Under the pieces are notes generated by a model. It saw nothing but the letters and a program-made list of their open reading frames with translations, did not search any database and was not told the origin of the DNA. Both the position numbers and the translations under genes were made by a program. From positions 19,642,818 through 19,706,817 of the forward strand of contig NC_058506.1 in NCBI RefSeq assembly GCF_020382885.2: a DNA stretch of 64,000 bases, in the 5' to 3' direction. Source of the stretch: Scatophagus argus (Eukaryota > Chordata > Actinopteri > Scatophagidae). Shown here piece by piece: positions 21,390 to 33,900 of the stretch (positions are counted from its first letter, which is position 1; every line of letters begins with the position of its first letter).

Positions 21390-21722
21390 CCAAGCATGGA
21401 CACAAATATGTGGACACGTGAACTGTACATGTCATTCCAAAAGCATGAGTACTGATCTGTTGCTGTAACAGCTTCCACTCTTCTGGGAAGGCTTACCAGA
21501 AGATTTTAGGAGCTGGCTGCCGGGATTTGCTCCCATTCAGCCACATGAACCCTGGTGAAATCGAGCGATGATGTTCGGTAATGCTGGGCTTCCAGTCGGC
21601 GAGTCAATTCATCCCAGTCAATTTCCTCTCTGCAAAACTGGGAGAAAGATTTCTTTATGCAAGTGTTTTTGTGCACAGGGGCATTGTCATGTTGAAACAG
21701 GAAAGATCCAAACACAAACTGT
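21390..21722 (-). mobile_element. Degenerate Tc1-like transposon fragment
   Basis: Minus-strand translation shows 'FLFQHDNAPVHK', the Tc1 block with the second catalytic aspartate. It is followed by 'EEIDW' and then directly 'DELTRRLE': the SPDLNPIEHLW segment with the third catalytic acid has been deleted. The right edge has 'aaatatgtggacacgtgaac'. It is a dead element. Confidence 0.7.
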
Positions 21723-22559
21723 TCCCACAGCTGAATTCTGATGAGCTGTTGTCAGGTTGTCCTCACTGAAGCACATAATGTCGCAATCCTTACAGGACAA
21801 AAGAATGAACAAATAACAGAATTCCTGACTCTGTTTCAGACCAGATTGTGATGAACATAAACAACAAACACAACTGTTGTTAACACACAAAGGATAAATC
21901 CAAAGCACTAAGACTGAAGACTGTATCTGTCCCTCAGGTCGGAGCCACTCTTCTCCTGTTGCTTTCAAACAAATTGACCACCTCTCCATAAATTTCACAT
22001 CTTGCAGTCTCAGCACGAAAATTGTTTTTCCATTGAGTAGATTGCTTTGATTATTGATTGCCACTTGTCATGAGATGAGTCAGTTCAGTGTTCTTGCTTT
22101 TCTTTTTGGCATCTGCCAGCAGTGGCCACAGTGAGTATGCCTAGCAGGTCTCCTGGGATCCTGAGACCAAATACTTTGTTGAATAATTTGAATATTTCAC
22201 TCCAGAATGTACTGAGGACAGGAAATGTGCAGAAGAGATCTACATGGTCTCCACTTCACAGTCTCTCCAGTATTTACCTGTTTGCCTTGGAGTTCATTAA
22301 GGGTCAAGAGCACCTATCCAAGGATGAGGGTGTAGTTCATCTCTTATGTCACTAGATGGTGATAGAGAGGCAGTTACATGGATTCTGATCATTTTAATTC
22401 GAACAGGCAAACAGCAGATGATGACAGCAGATGAGTTTATTTAAGGAGTCAAATCAGGGCCTTAATTTTCATTGATCTGAAAAAAGATTTGAACTCCAAA
22501 GTGGAACTTTCGATTATGAGCACAGAAAAATCCGACACTGTACTCAATTTTATTTTTTT

Positions 22560-22653
22560 GGTTTTTTTTCAGTTCTAATTTCTTAATAAAAATTTAAAAG
22601 TTAAAATTTCCCCCGTCGCTGCCCCAAATGGGACCCCCTGTTGTTCCTGTTCC

Positions 22654-22686
<33 letters not shown>

Positions 22687-22690
22687 GGAA
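22560..22690. repeat. (TTG)n trinucleotide repeat
   Basis: The run of TTG units at about 22640-22687 follows an AT-rich stretch. Read on the other strand in one frame it gives poly-Gln, but there is no exon context. Confidence 0.85.
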
Positions 22691-22972
22691 GGAGAAAGGA
22701 AGGATGAAGCAAGAAGGAAGGAGGAAGGAAGGAGAAAAGTACAAGACAGAGAAAGAAAACAGTGAGAACAATGAATGAATGAAGAAGAAAGGAGGTGAAA
22801 AAGTACAGAGAAAGGAAGTAAAACAAAGACAGAAGAATTCAAAAGTAGACAAATAAATAAGAAGACAGCAGAACAAAGAACAAGAAATGAATAAAGAACA
22901 AGGAAGAAGAACAAAGAAAGGAGATCTAAGACTAAGGAGAAAAGTTAAAGATAGACAGAGAAATAATGTGGA
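22687..22972 (+). repeat. Long purine (GA-rich) tract
   Basis: About 285 bases in which the plus strand is overwhelmingly A and G, in units such as gaagga and aaagga. Three minus-strand frames stay open across it only because of this bias. It could form a triplex (H-DNA). Confidence 0.8.
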
Positions 22973-25800
22973 CACGCTTAAGTCTCATCAGTGGTGATGA
23001 TAACCAAATGTAAAGGGAACCAAACCTTACGAGCCATATTTCACTCTGGCCCTCTCACACACATGCATCCTCCTCTCACATTAATGTATTTTTAATCTTA
23101 CACCTACATATTTTTATTGTCATATTCATGTATGTTAATGAGCACATTCATACATTTTCCCTCTCATATTCATACATTTTGCTCTTACGCACATGAATTC
23201 AATATATACATTTAATATTATAAATATTATATGTATGTAAGAAGAAAATGTATGTAAAAGAAGAATGTACACCTGTGTGAGAGAAAGTACGTTGTTGTGG
23301 AAACGGAGAGAGTACAGCGGAAACGGAAGCAGTATGGTGGAAACGGAAGGCAGGTAATTTAACGCGCTGTGATTGTGATAGTTTGTCTGTCCAGGCTCGT
23401 GTTCAGGTCCCGGTCAGCATGGAGGGAGAGATGACTACTGCAGCAAGTCCTTAACAAGATATTAAGAAACGTTTTATAAACCCCAGAAACTGTCAAATGT
23501 CACTGTCACTGTCACCGAGGCAGCGGTGCATCGCTAGCTCCTCTGTTCTGCTCGGCTAAATTACTGTTTTTGTCAATGGAGTCTGGATTTAAGTCAACTT
23601 CAATCATTTAATCAAGCCAGTGCAATAATCCAATAATTCATTGTTTATTTATCGAGACAGGGATACTCCAGCAACTCCTGTGTTCTGCTCAGTAAAATTG
23701 CTGTTTTTGTTAATGTAGTTTGGTTGCAATTGCCAAGTACCCTGTTATCCTGACTATCATTTCAGGTGTGACCGCGTTTTATTCGTAGCTGTTGCTAGTC
23801 ATACGCTTAACTTCCAGCTTTAGCCAAGATATGCCCCTAAATTAATCATCAGTATAACACTTGGGATATTTTCTCAAAGTATCTAGCCGACATTTCAATC
23901 TCCCGGCTGTCCTGGGGGCGCCAACACCACGGCGAGTCAATACTTTGCGGCGTTCACTGTTGCAAGTGGAAAGTGGGAAACGTCAGATGTGAACTGCACA
24001 ATCGGGCATCGTTTATTGTTCTTATGCTGCGATTAGTGCCAGGTTCGGTTTAAAACGGCTTGCTAAACAGAACCTTATCAATGGCGTCAGTTTTTGCATT
24101 GCCCGTAATGTGAGTATGGTGTATAGAAAGCGTGGAGTCATTCATATCTATGATTGCACGCGCCTCTAAGCTGAAGCCACGCCCCCCACGCCAGATCCGT
24201 GCCAAAGCTTTGGCACTGACAAGATGGGACCCGTAAGTGAACAAAAAAAATCTGAAACCTGAAATAATATTTGAAACTGTGAAAAAATAAAAGAAGGTTA
24301 ATTTAAAAATACAAAATCTGCAACTGAGAAAATAAGACCTCAAAGATCGAAATATATATTAAAGTGAAAACTGAAAATAGATAATTTATTCAAAAGAATT
24401 TCAGAACTAAATTAAATCATATTTAAACTGGAAAAAAAGAGCTTTACCTGCACTTATTTTTAGAAATGAAAAATGTTACGTTTTCAGTGAATCAGTTTAG
24501 TTTTCAGTTGCGTTGGGCAATCAGAGAAAAGCAGATTTATTAATATTAAAATGTCAGAGATGTTTAAACATGTTATTGCCGCATCCAAGTGGCAATAAGG
24601 AAATAGTGCTTTGTGGAAATATGAAGGATCCGTGAATTTGTATTGTAATGGTTTTTCCTTCTCACCTCCTCCGTTTAATCATTCACATTAGCTTCACGTA
24701 TGCGCTCCAAAGTATAATCACCTCAGTACTTACATTAGTTTCACGTGTATTGACCTTCCTTCAGACAGGTAGACAGTTCCATAAACGACACACTGTGGTG
24801 GCTCATTTATAGAGCTTTAGCGACCTCTAGTGGTCAAGAGAAAAATGCTGTTAAGTGTCGGTTTTTGTTGTGCGGTTCATAACATTAGTAATGTGATTAA
24901 GTGTACTGTGGGCTACAGAGACAAAAAATGTAAAGCAAATGGTAAGCTGCACCGCAAGAAGGTGGTGTTACTGTGAAACAAAGCACAGCAGACAGTGAAG
25001 GTGGATGTAAAGACTCGATGCGGCAGGTGAGGTCTCTATTTCGCGGTACAGCTGTCAAACTGGGACCCGCCCAGGAGCAGACAAGCTGACCAATCCCAGT
25101 GTTCTCCGGTGTCGACTTCTGGGTCAACTGGCCAATCCAAACGTTTAAAGGACCAGACAGAAAAGCCGGAGAGCCCCATATGGACTAGCTTGGTCCCTCC
25201 CACTGTATGAAAGAAATATGAGAATGAATCGTCCACGCTTGCGTGTGGGTTCATGTGTTGACCGTGGTCATCGAGTATTAACTGCCAGACTGGCCCTATC
25301 ATTTTGCCATATATTAGCTGTCCAAAGCGCACCTGTGTTTGGTTTCAGAGATCTCTGCACCAAACTTCAAACAGAATTTTCTCTATTTTAAGGCCCCCTT
25401 AACTGCTGGCAAAATACAGTGTACTTTTATGTGGATTCAGACCTTATAATGAAACAGTAGACCAGAACTCACTTCGGCGTAGGTATAGTGTTTTAAACAG
25501 CACCGTATTCTTGTAAACTGACTTATATAATTGATACACAGGATGCTGTTCAGTTGAAGACGCACTATCAAAGGGGGCTAAAGAACACGGGGAACCGCGT
25601 CATCAATGTTACTTTACCCATTTTATTGATCCCGAACAAAACAATTGTACCAATTATAGGAAATGGTGTTGAGTCATGCTATGAGAGTCGTGTATATGAC
25701 CGACAATCACGGGCCGGTTTAAATAGCCATACTTTTTAACGGAGTACGTCATGAAGATAGGCGAGACTGTAGTTTACTCTCATCATACCCCCAGGAGGCT
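22973..25800. other. Intergenic DNA upstream of clip2
   Basis: No gene recognised. It contains three copies of 'tggaaacgga' at about 23298-23350, a pair of diverged direct repeats at 23535-23590 and 23671-23723, and scattered repeat-like fragments. Confidence 0.5.
23535..23723 (+). repeat. Diverged direct repeat pair
   Basis: Two copies of a roughly 50-base unit (23535-23590 and 23671-23723). Both carry 'ctgttctgctc' or 'tgttctgctc', then aaattactgtttttgt or aaattgctgtttttgt, then aatg(g/t)agt. They are about 135 bases apart, so they may be part of a larger repeat. Confidence 0.6.
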
Positions 25801-25849
25801 CTGCTTCCCAGCCCCTTTGTTCAGTCTAGCCGGTGGGTTGAGTCAGAGG

Positions 25850-26348
25850 GAGGCTGTGCTAAACCCCACAAACCCACACCGCTGTGGGAACACCGATCAG
25901 CGCGAGAAGAGGCCGAAAAATTAGCCGAGGTTACCCGGGACTCCAGATCGAGACTGTTTAATCAGAGCCAGACAACAGAAAAGTTGCTTTTGAGTGTTGC
26001 TGATGCTGCGTTTCATTTCGGAAACCACCGGGACGTGTGTGCCTGTGTTTCGGCTACCAAACGGCGATACATGTCGATTCTCTTGGCTCTCCGGTGGCTG
26101 CTTTAGCTATCGCCCTGAAAAATGAACCGGCAGGCTAACTGCTAAGCCATCGCCGGTCTGTTGCTGACTCTGTGCAGTTGTTGCCATCATCCGCTGATCC
26201 ACGCGGACTCTCCCTTTCAGTTTGTGCTCAGCATCCATATTTGCATCCCAGGGAGTGGCAACCACTAATCCCCCCCTTTCCTGGGAAGAAAATTCAAAGT
26301 TGGCCGGCTGTCGGACACCGCTCGGACGCTCTGATTTCACATAGAAAG
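25850..26348 (+). other. Probable clip2 promoter and untranslated first exon
   Basis: A GC-richer block with many CpGs ends in a consensus donor (agaaag then gtgagt, exon end at 26348). The next in-register acceptor upstream of the clip2 ATG is at 27733. Mammalian CLIP2 also begins with an untranslated exon. The start of transcription is not resolved and no TATA box is evident. Confidence 0.5.
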
Positions 26349-27734
26349 GTGAGTATTTTCCTGTATTCGTATGCTTTTATGCCATTTTCGCTGGGAGGGA
26401 CTGGTGGGGGTTGAAGTGAAGGGCAGTCTGGAGCACGTTGCCGCAGTAGCTACAACAATGGATCAAACTGGCGTTGTGTTACATGTTGTTGAGGTGCGCA
26501 TTATCACTCCATCCTGTCATTATTATTATTTTACTAAAATCAGGTGCCGATTGGGAAAATGAAGTCAGGCCAACGTGAAGAATACCTTAAGGCATATGGG
26601 AATGAGAGCAGCCGACATCCAAAGGCCTTATTTTTCCACTTCACTTAAAGCTGAGACAGGTTTAATAGGGATGACTGCTCTAAAATGTTTTTTCATTATC
26701 TGCATGGGAGTAAATATGTTGGCAAATGATTATATCTGAAATCTGCTCGCTTCCTTCCCGAACACACTGTCTAGTTTAAAAGCCTCAGCCAGATGTGTGT
26801 TGTTTATTGTAGGCTATAACAGCATTATATCTTTTTAATGGCTTTTTGGGCCATGATTTGTAGGCCATGCTCCACTTGGGCACCGGCCTACATTGGCTCT
26901 GTCATATTATTACTCTGCTGAAATTGATAAGTTGAATGAACCATGAAGGGATATAAGAGGCAGTGGGGTGTTAATGATACGTTTACTGTGACAAATGTTT
27001 GTGAGAGTGATCGTAATACCAGGCTTTTAGAGGTTGCAGTTGGATTTCTAGTTGTTAAAGCAGCTAGTAGAACAAAGGCACGGCTAAACTTGAGACATGC
27101 CAGGAGTTTCTTTGCTCATGGGCACTACAGCAGTGTTACAGTTTTGGAATAGAGCCTACGTCTTATTCATTTCTGTTTCTGCCTCTTGAAGAGCAGCCAG
27201 CAACACGAATGTGAACACATTTTGTTGCCAGAAATGAGTGGAAAATGAGTGATATTTCTCTGGTCCCTGCTTACCAGTGCAGCCTCCCACATTATTGGTT
27301 CCAGTTGGGAACAGTATGGGGGAGTATTTCAGATCCCTGAATGTAAACAAATCCCAACAGATTCTCTGCGAGTTAAGAAGGAAGGAGGACCGCAAATATA
27401 AACGGAAGGCACACTCTGTAAAAGATCACACCGGAAGAGAAAAATTCCTTCAGAGGTTCCCAACATTTTTCTTTTACTCGTGACACCTTGTTAAGGTTTC
27501 TGGTTTATGACACACGGGCGTGCACCTGAACGCTGCATCATTTAGCTCATCCCTCATTCCATTTTTTTTAAACCTGTCTTTTGTCTTAATTGCCCACCTA
27601 TTTATGGCCCCCTCACCCTGACAGCTAAACATGGAGCGCGACAGCCACCACTCCCACATCTAGTGCCTGATCCACAAGCCTTCATCACCCGGGGAGGAGC
27701 TCTCAGGTCCTGGCCGTCTCCCTGCTACTGTAGA

Positions 27735-27849
27735 ATGAATATGCTCAAGTCCAGTGGACTGAAAATCCCTGGCCGGGGGCCCAAGCATTCCAGCCCAGTG
27801 GGAAGGACCTCAGCGGGTGGAACCTCCAGCCCTGTCGTCCCTAAAGACA
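27735..27849 (+). CDS. clip2: clip2 coding exon 1
   Basis: Acceptor ctactgtag ends at 27733; donor gtaagt at 27850. Two in-frame ATGs (27735 and 27741) start [10 protein letters not shown]; the first resembles the MSMLKPSGLK start of CLIP1. It encodes a Ser/Gly-rich basic N-terminus. Confidence 0.88.
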
Positions 27850-27953
27850 GTAAGTGACTTCCTCCCTCTGACCCCATGGAAAATAAAGGGAATTCATGTC
27901 TTTCAGTTATTCATTCTCGTCACCGGAAGTGGTTCAGTGTATTTATTTATAAG

Positions 27954-27989
<36 letters not shown>

Positions 27990-30900
27990 AAGCTTGGCAG
28001 TATTTTCTTTAACTTTATACTCTAACATTGTATTTGCAAAGCTCTCCAGTGCAACTTTTTTGTTGTTAGGTTTTGAGCAGTTTGGATCATCACTCTCGGT
28101 TTAAAGTGAGGTGTATTTCTATGGAAATTAAAAGACAATAATGTTTCAGCCAGAGGGACTTTCACTTTACATCAGTATATGGCAGCCGTTCTTTTGAGAC
28201 TTTGTGGTTTTATGCCATTTTTTTTTTACCTTCTGTGAAGTGATGTTTTAAAACTACGCTAATCATTTGTTTCAACTTAAAAATTCTGTTCATTATTGAG
28301 GAACGTAAAAGGGGATGACTCGTACGAACCCACTTGGACTTATTGCCGCTTTAACGTCATTCAGCTCGGTTTTGGTTTTTACGTCTTTTTTCGCTGGAAA
28401 AGCTCAGACGAAGCCACTGCATATTAAATGTCCAGCACTAAACAGAAGATAGACAAAGTTAGCAACTAGCTGGTGAACATATTTGAGCATTTAGCTATTG
28501 AGAAGTTAGATGTTTCCCGAACCAGAAGTAACAACAGTGAATATGTGACTGCTGGGCGGGTAGAAAAACTTCAGTTTCAAGTATGAGGATCACTCAGAGA
28601 ATTCATTTTTGGGGGGGGATTGAGATTATCATGTCTGAAAATGCAACACACAACACAAAGACTGACTGGAGAAGAATACGCATGTAAAGAGTCGGCGTGT
28701 TCTGTATTTTTCTTGTTGTCAACCAGTTAAAGAACCAAAACCACTAATAAATAACCCTACAAAGAAGTCTGTGTACGCACAGCCCAATATATCGTATGTC
28801 TCTGTCCAACAAAACTCCATTGTTGTCCAAAACTTATTAAAGAAACATCAGCGAACCGCACTGTTGCACTTGCAAGTTGTAAAGTGTGGAGAGACGGACT
28901 GCTGGTTTTGATCTCTTAATGGGCTTTGGTAGAAGTTACAGAAATATGTCCTTATCCTGAAATGAAAAGGTGAAATGTGGATACACGACGTTGACCCTCA
29001 GAGCTGCTGAAAAACTGACTACTAACCAAAATTAGACGTGTCTGAAAAACACTCTGAATGAAAATTACAACTCCTGCCTGCAAAAAAGTAATCACAGCTG
29101 TTCTCGCCCTTAAGTGCAGCCGCAGTGTTTATCCTCGTCAGTTTTAGCTCACATGACAGCGCCGTCCCACCGGCCTGTGCTGAGTTACAGCTCCGCTCCC
29201 AGCTCCGAGTGAACCCAGCAGAAGAATAGGCAGCCTTCTTTGGCTGATGGTGTGCTTGTGTCTCACTGGGACGCCTTTTATCAAGTGTGTCACGGTTTAT
29301 GTTGGCTGAAGAATTTCACGGGAGCAGAGCTGTAGCCATATCAGCACTTCCAACACAGGAAGTGTCTTCCTTCAGTGTTCCTAATGCCTTTAGAGCCCTG
29401 CCAGCAGTGTCATTTCTTGTTATGTTATTGGTTTTCTTAAGTGGCTGCTTGCAAATGACTTCTGTTCTGCTCAGGTTCTTATTTGTTCTCTTGTGAAGTC
29501 TTCTGTAAGCTTTGGATGTTAGAGAAAGTTCTTTGAAGAGGAGCGCGTTAAAACCCTTCTTTAAACTGCTTTGAGATTCAGGCAGAAATCTTCATGGACG
29601 AGGACGAACATTTTTAAGTTTAGTTTGGCGATGTCCTCCCTTCCTTCCCTCCTTCCTTCCTTCCTTCCTTCCTTCTTTCCTTCCTTCCTCACTTATTCTG
29701 ACTTTCCTGGAAGTTTCAGTGACAGGCGACCACCATCATCTTGAACAAAATGACAGATTTCTCTCAGTGTGAACTTTACTGGAAACATTTAGGATAATGT
29801 AAGAAAACTCCACACAATATGTAACAAAGCTCTAGTTGTTTTCAGATATTTAAGGTGGAAATCTTACAGCATCTTTACCTGGCAGTCTGTTTGATCACCT
29901 CTAAGTGTAAGCAGCACATTCTTTTCCTCGGTCTGTTAAATCCATTCATGAGCGTTTTGAGAGAACAACAAATTGCTTTCATTCTCTTGAAGTCTGTGTT
30001 CGGGCTGGAGGTCATTTTTGTTCCTCTCATGTGCAGAAGGCAGAACAGCTCAGATCGTGTCTGAAATCGTCCCGAACTCGGCCATCGCAGCTCGGAAAGC
30101 TAATCCCTTAATGTTGCGTGCGGGACTGAAGCTTGTTGCTCGAGGCCCGTCAGCTGTTAGGTGGCCGTCGTTATGTGGCGGCTGCTCGTCTAAATGCTTG
30201 TCTGTGGTTCAAACTGTTTGTACCAAACATGAACTCATTAGTTTACTCACATCCTGTTTTCCCACAAAAGAGAAATACGCAGTGATGATGCATGATGTTT
30301 CACTTTGTGCTCATCACTCTGTTTCATGGCCTACTGTATCATACTGGTGAGATTTACATCACGGACATCCATCATTCATTCGTCACTTTTGGCAGTTTAT
30401 TTGGAAATATCTTGGATTTTAATTTTCACCGGGTGCGTTGGAATTAGTGGCTAATCTAAACATATTTGTGGTTATCTAAATAACATTTTGGTTAGTTTGT
30501 AGAGATCCTGAGAGAAATTCTGACTATAATTGTCTTAAATTCTAGATGTGACGTTAGTTAATGTCTGCTGAAAAACTGACAGCACAAGAAAAGGACAGAC
30601 ATGAAGAAAAATCAACCTCTCTGTTTTTAATCCATGACCGTCTTGATTCGTTTATTATTTTCAGTGACACCTCTCTTGTTAAATCAAGTTGGCTATAAAA
30701 CGCTAATGAGATACCGGTGGGACAATACTGATGCCTCGGCTCGCAGATGCAGGGATTAAAGTTTCCTGCCCCAGATAATCAAAACACTGACCTGGCATCG
30801 AACTCCAAATCCCAGCCTTCTGTTTGTTGGTTTTGACTGGGAAGATTGAGAGAGGGGGCCACTGTGTCGGAAGTTGGCAGAGGTTACTGTATTTAGAGAA

Positions 30901-33900
30901 CTGTTTCAGCCTCAGAAGAAGGCCGTGTGGACAGAGGGGGGAGTATGTGAGCCTTCCTTCAAGCTGCGTTCAAGTGGAAATAAAGGAGAGGAGCCACCTC
31001 TCGTGATGCCACGTCTCCTGCGACCTTGAAAGCTTGTTTCTCAGGAGACAGATTTCCACCACTTATTTGACTCTCTGGAGCTTCTGTAACTCCACTAGAA
31101 CCTGCATTAGTTTGTTCTTTTTTTAATGGAGAGTATGTGAGCAGAGAGTTGTGTGTTTACACATTCAGCAGGCATGGAGCAATATTAGCACTTAATTTGA
31201 GCTCGCAGTTTGCTCGCCACCAACCTCTGCGAAAGATATCTACTTCCTGAGCTGCTAGATGCTCAAATATGCTTTGCTAGTCACAGCTAACTCTGTGTGT
31301 CTGCTGGTTGGTCCTGGGCAGGTAGCGTACTGTGGGTTCATCAGGGCTGCATCTGAAACAAAGGTGATGAGAGAGTAAAGCTGCAGCTGTAAAACCAAAG
31401 CAAGGAGCTGAAAGACATTAAAACTCTCCACAGTGCTGAGTCTAACTGCAGAGGGTAGGTTTGATCCCCTGAGACCCCTTTTACACGAGCTTGTGTGATC
31501 CATTGTTGATACAGTAATATTGATTGGTGCAGCACATGAAGGTGTGAGATGTTTAGGGTGAATGATACGTACGTTGAGACAGCTGATGCACCAGCACATG
31601 CGGCAGGATTACAAATGATGTGAAAACGTAAAGAGAACTTCTCCTGGTGGACTAGTAATCCTTACTGTGGCAGCAGCTTACCTTTTACTAGCTCTCAATT
31701 GCCCTGAGAACATTTCTAAAAATGAACCCAAAGGTAGGGGCGGGTGGATAAAATCAGTCAGGGTACATATGGTTTTATATCAAGATTGCTGTTTTAAAAT
31801 AGTTAATTTTAGGGGAAATTAAATTGACAAACTTTGATTGGTGGAAGAGAATATCTGCTTCAGCCTTATACAGTAAATTAAACCTGACAAGTAAAGGGAC
31901 TAACATCAATGCATCAGTCGTGTGGATGAAGTATTGACGTACAGTAAATCAGACCTGCTCAGTTCTTTGCAGCATTGTCACAATAGCCGGACACACCCAG
32001 TGATATCAAAGAGAGAGCTACCTCTCCCAAAACCACAAGAAGATCCTCTGATGTTTTCAAACCTTTGAGTGTATAACATAACAGCTGTTAAGTGATGGAT
32101 TACCTGGTGAAAAAACTGCTTCATAGTAACAGTTATTCTGTAGTGTGCAGTTCACTGATATCAACGTTAGTGACTGACATCGCTGTGTAAGTCTGAATAG
32201 GGAGGACAATGCAGTCCATCTAAACAATGTCATTAAATCAAATTCACTCACAGAATAGTGGAGCTATTTATCTGACTCATTAATCATTCTGTCCTCTTTG
32301 GAGACTATCATGTAGTTTTGTTAGAAAACTGCACAGAGCTCCCACATGTAAAGTCACCGAAATTGAGATCAGTTTTATTTTGATCTTTGAGTGCGGAAGA
32401 AGATCCTTCCTCCTTGTCTCGTAGCCCACGTGAAGCACCAGATCTTCTGTAACTTGGCAGCATGAAGCTAAATTAACAAAATACAAGCATGTAACAAAAT
32501 AAAAGATTCTGCTGCTGTTTAAAGCATACGGAATGAAATGAAATGTGTTTGATCACAGCTTGGACTGAAGGCAGCTTTGAAGGTTTACTCAAAGTCCGAC
32601 CTCAAGGTAATAAATTGGTCATTTGAAGAGGAAAACCAAAGAAAGCTGTTTGTGCTCACAAACAAAAAACGATGGTTAAATGTTTGGATTTTTCCCTTCA
32701 AGTGTAGGACACGACACTTTGGTTGTTGATTTCCTTAATGCTGGTCCAGATAAACAAACAACAAATCAAAAGTTGAAAACCAGCTCAGCCCTCCCCGTCT
32801 GTCAGTGTCTGTGCTGCTCAGCCGCACGCAGCTGCCACAACAACACAATATCAGCTTTGAGGAACTGATGAGCCCGATTTAAACCAAAAATAACAAGTTA
32901 GAGGAAGATGATAGTCATTATTGTGGAAATGATCATAAATAAAGCAGAGTTAAAGAGGCCATAGAAAGAAATGTGTGTATGTGTGTGTGTGTGTGTGTGT
33001 AACCAAAGTGGGGAGAGATGAGGGGGATAATTGGGGGGAGGAGGAGGAGGGACGGGAGGAAGCTGTGGAGGTTTCATTGTGCAGAGCTGATGAATAGTGG
33101 GATTCAGATGGTGGTGGGAGGTGGCCAAGCACAATAGTGAAAGTAAGGCCTGTGTTTCCAGTCTTCCTTCTGTCGAGGATCCTTTTCCCCTCGTTCTCCT
33201 GTTGCCCCAGCAACCCAAATCATGGGTTCGCTCAGGTTTTAAACGCTAACCCCGCGTCTGCTGGCCAGGATCACATGTTGCATTGGTTGACCTGATATAT
33301 TCCTTACAAAAAAAATGATTGTTTGTCTTCTGTTCTCAGTGCATGTAGGTGCACAGCGATGCAAACACACTTCAGTCAGGGAGTTTGTAGAAATCGACTT
33401 ATTGCAGCACAGTAATATGATTTCTCTGTCTGTGTTTCGTGATATTACACGGTCTAGTCGATGTTGAGCGAATTTATTGTGCCGCTGTAGCGTGTGGATA
33501 AAGACGCACCTCAGTAATTAGACTGTAATTAGCATAGTTAGCTTGCCCTGTGTTACTGTGCAGATATACAGAGTGGGGGAGAAGTGAGACATGTTTATTT
33601 AAGACAGTGTTACTCGAGCTGTCATGATACTGTAAGTGCAATGAAAGCCTCCCAGCAAGAGTAAATTATCTATGTAATCCGTCTAAAACCAAAAATGGAC
33701 AGATAATCTCCAAGCCTCCAGTGGAACGGCTCAACTTTTGACTGTTAATGTATTCATTTTGGCTTTTGCATGTCTGTTGTTTTATTTGTTCTGGAAGTCT
33801 GCGTATGTTTATGAATTGGCATCATTTCTGAAAGGTTTCTTGTGGAAATGTTTTGGGCTGCGTTTGCCCTTGTCAGCCCCCATAGATTAGAGTATTTTGT

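Noticed and set aside
22575..22975. Three overlapping minus-strand frames encoding Phe/Leu/Ser-rich or poly-Asn/Gln/Thr proteins
   Set aside because: All three frames are open only because the purine tract lacks stops. They are repeat artefacts.
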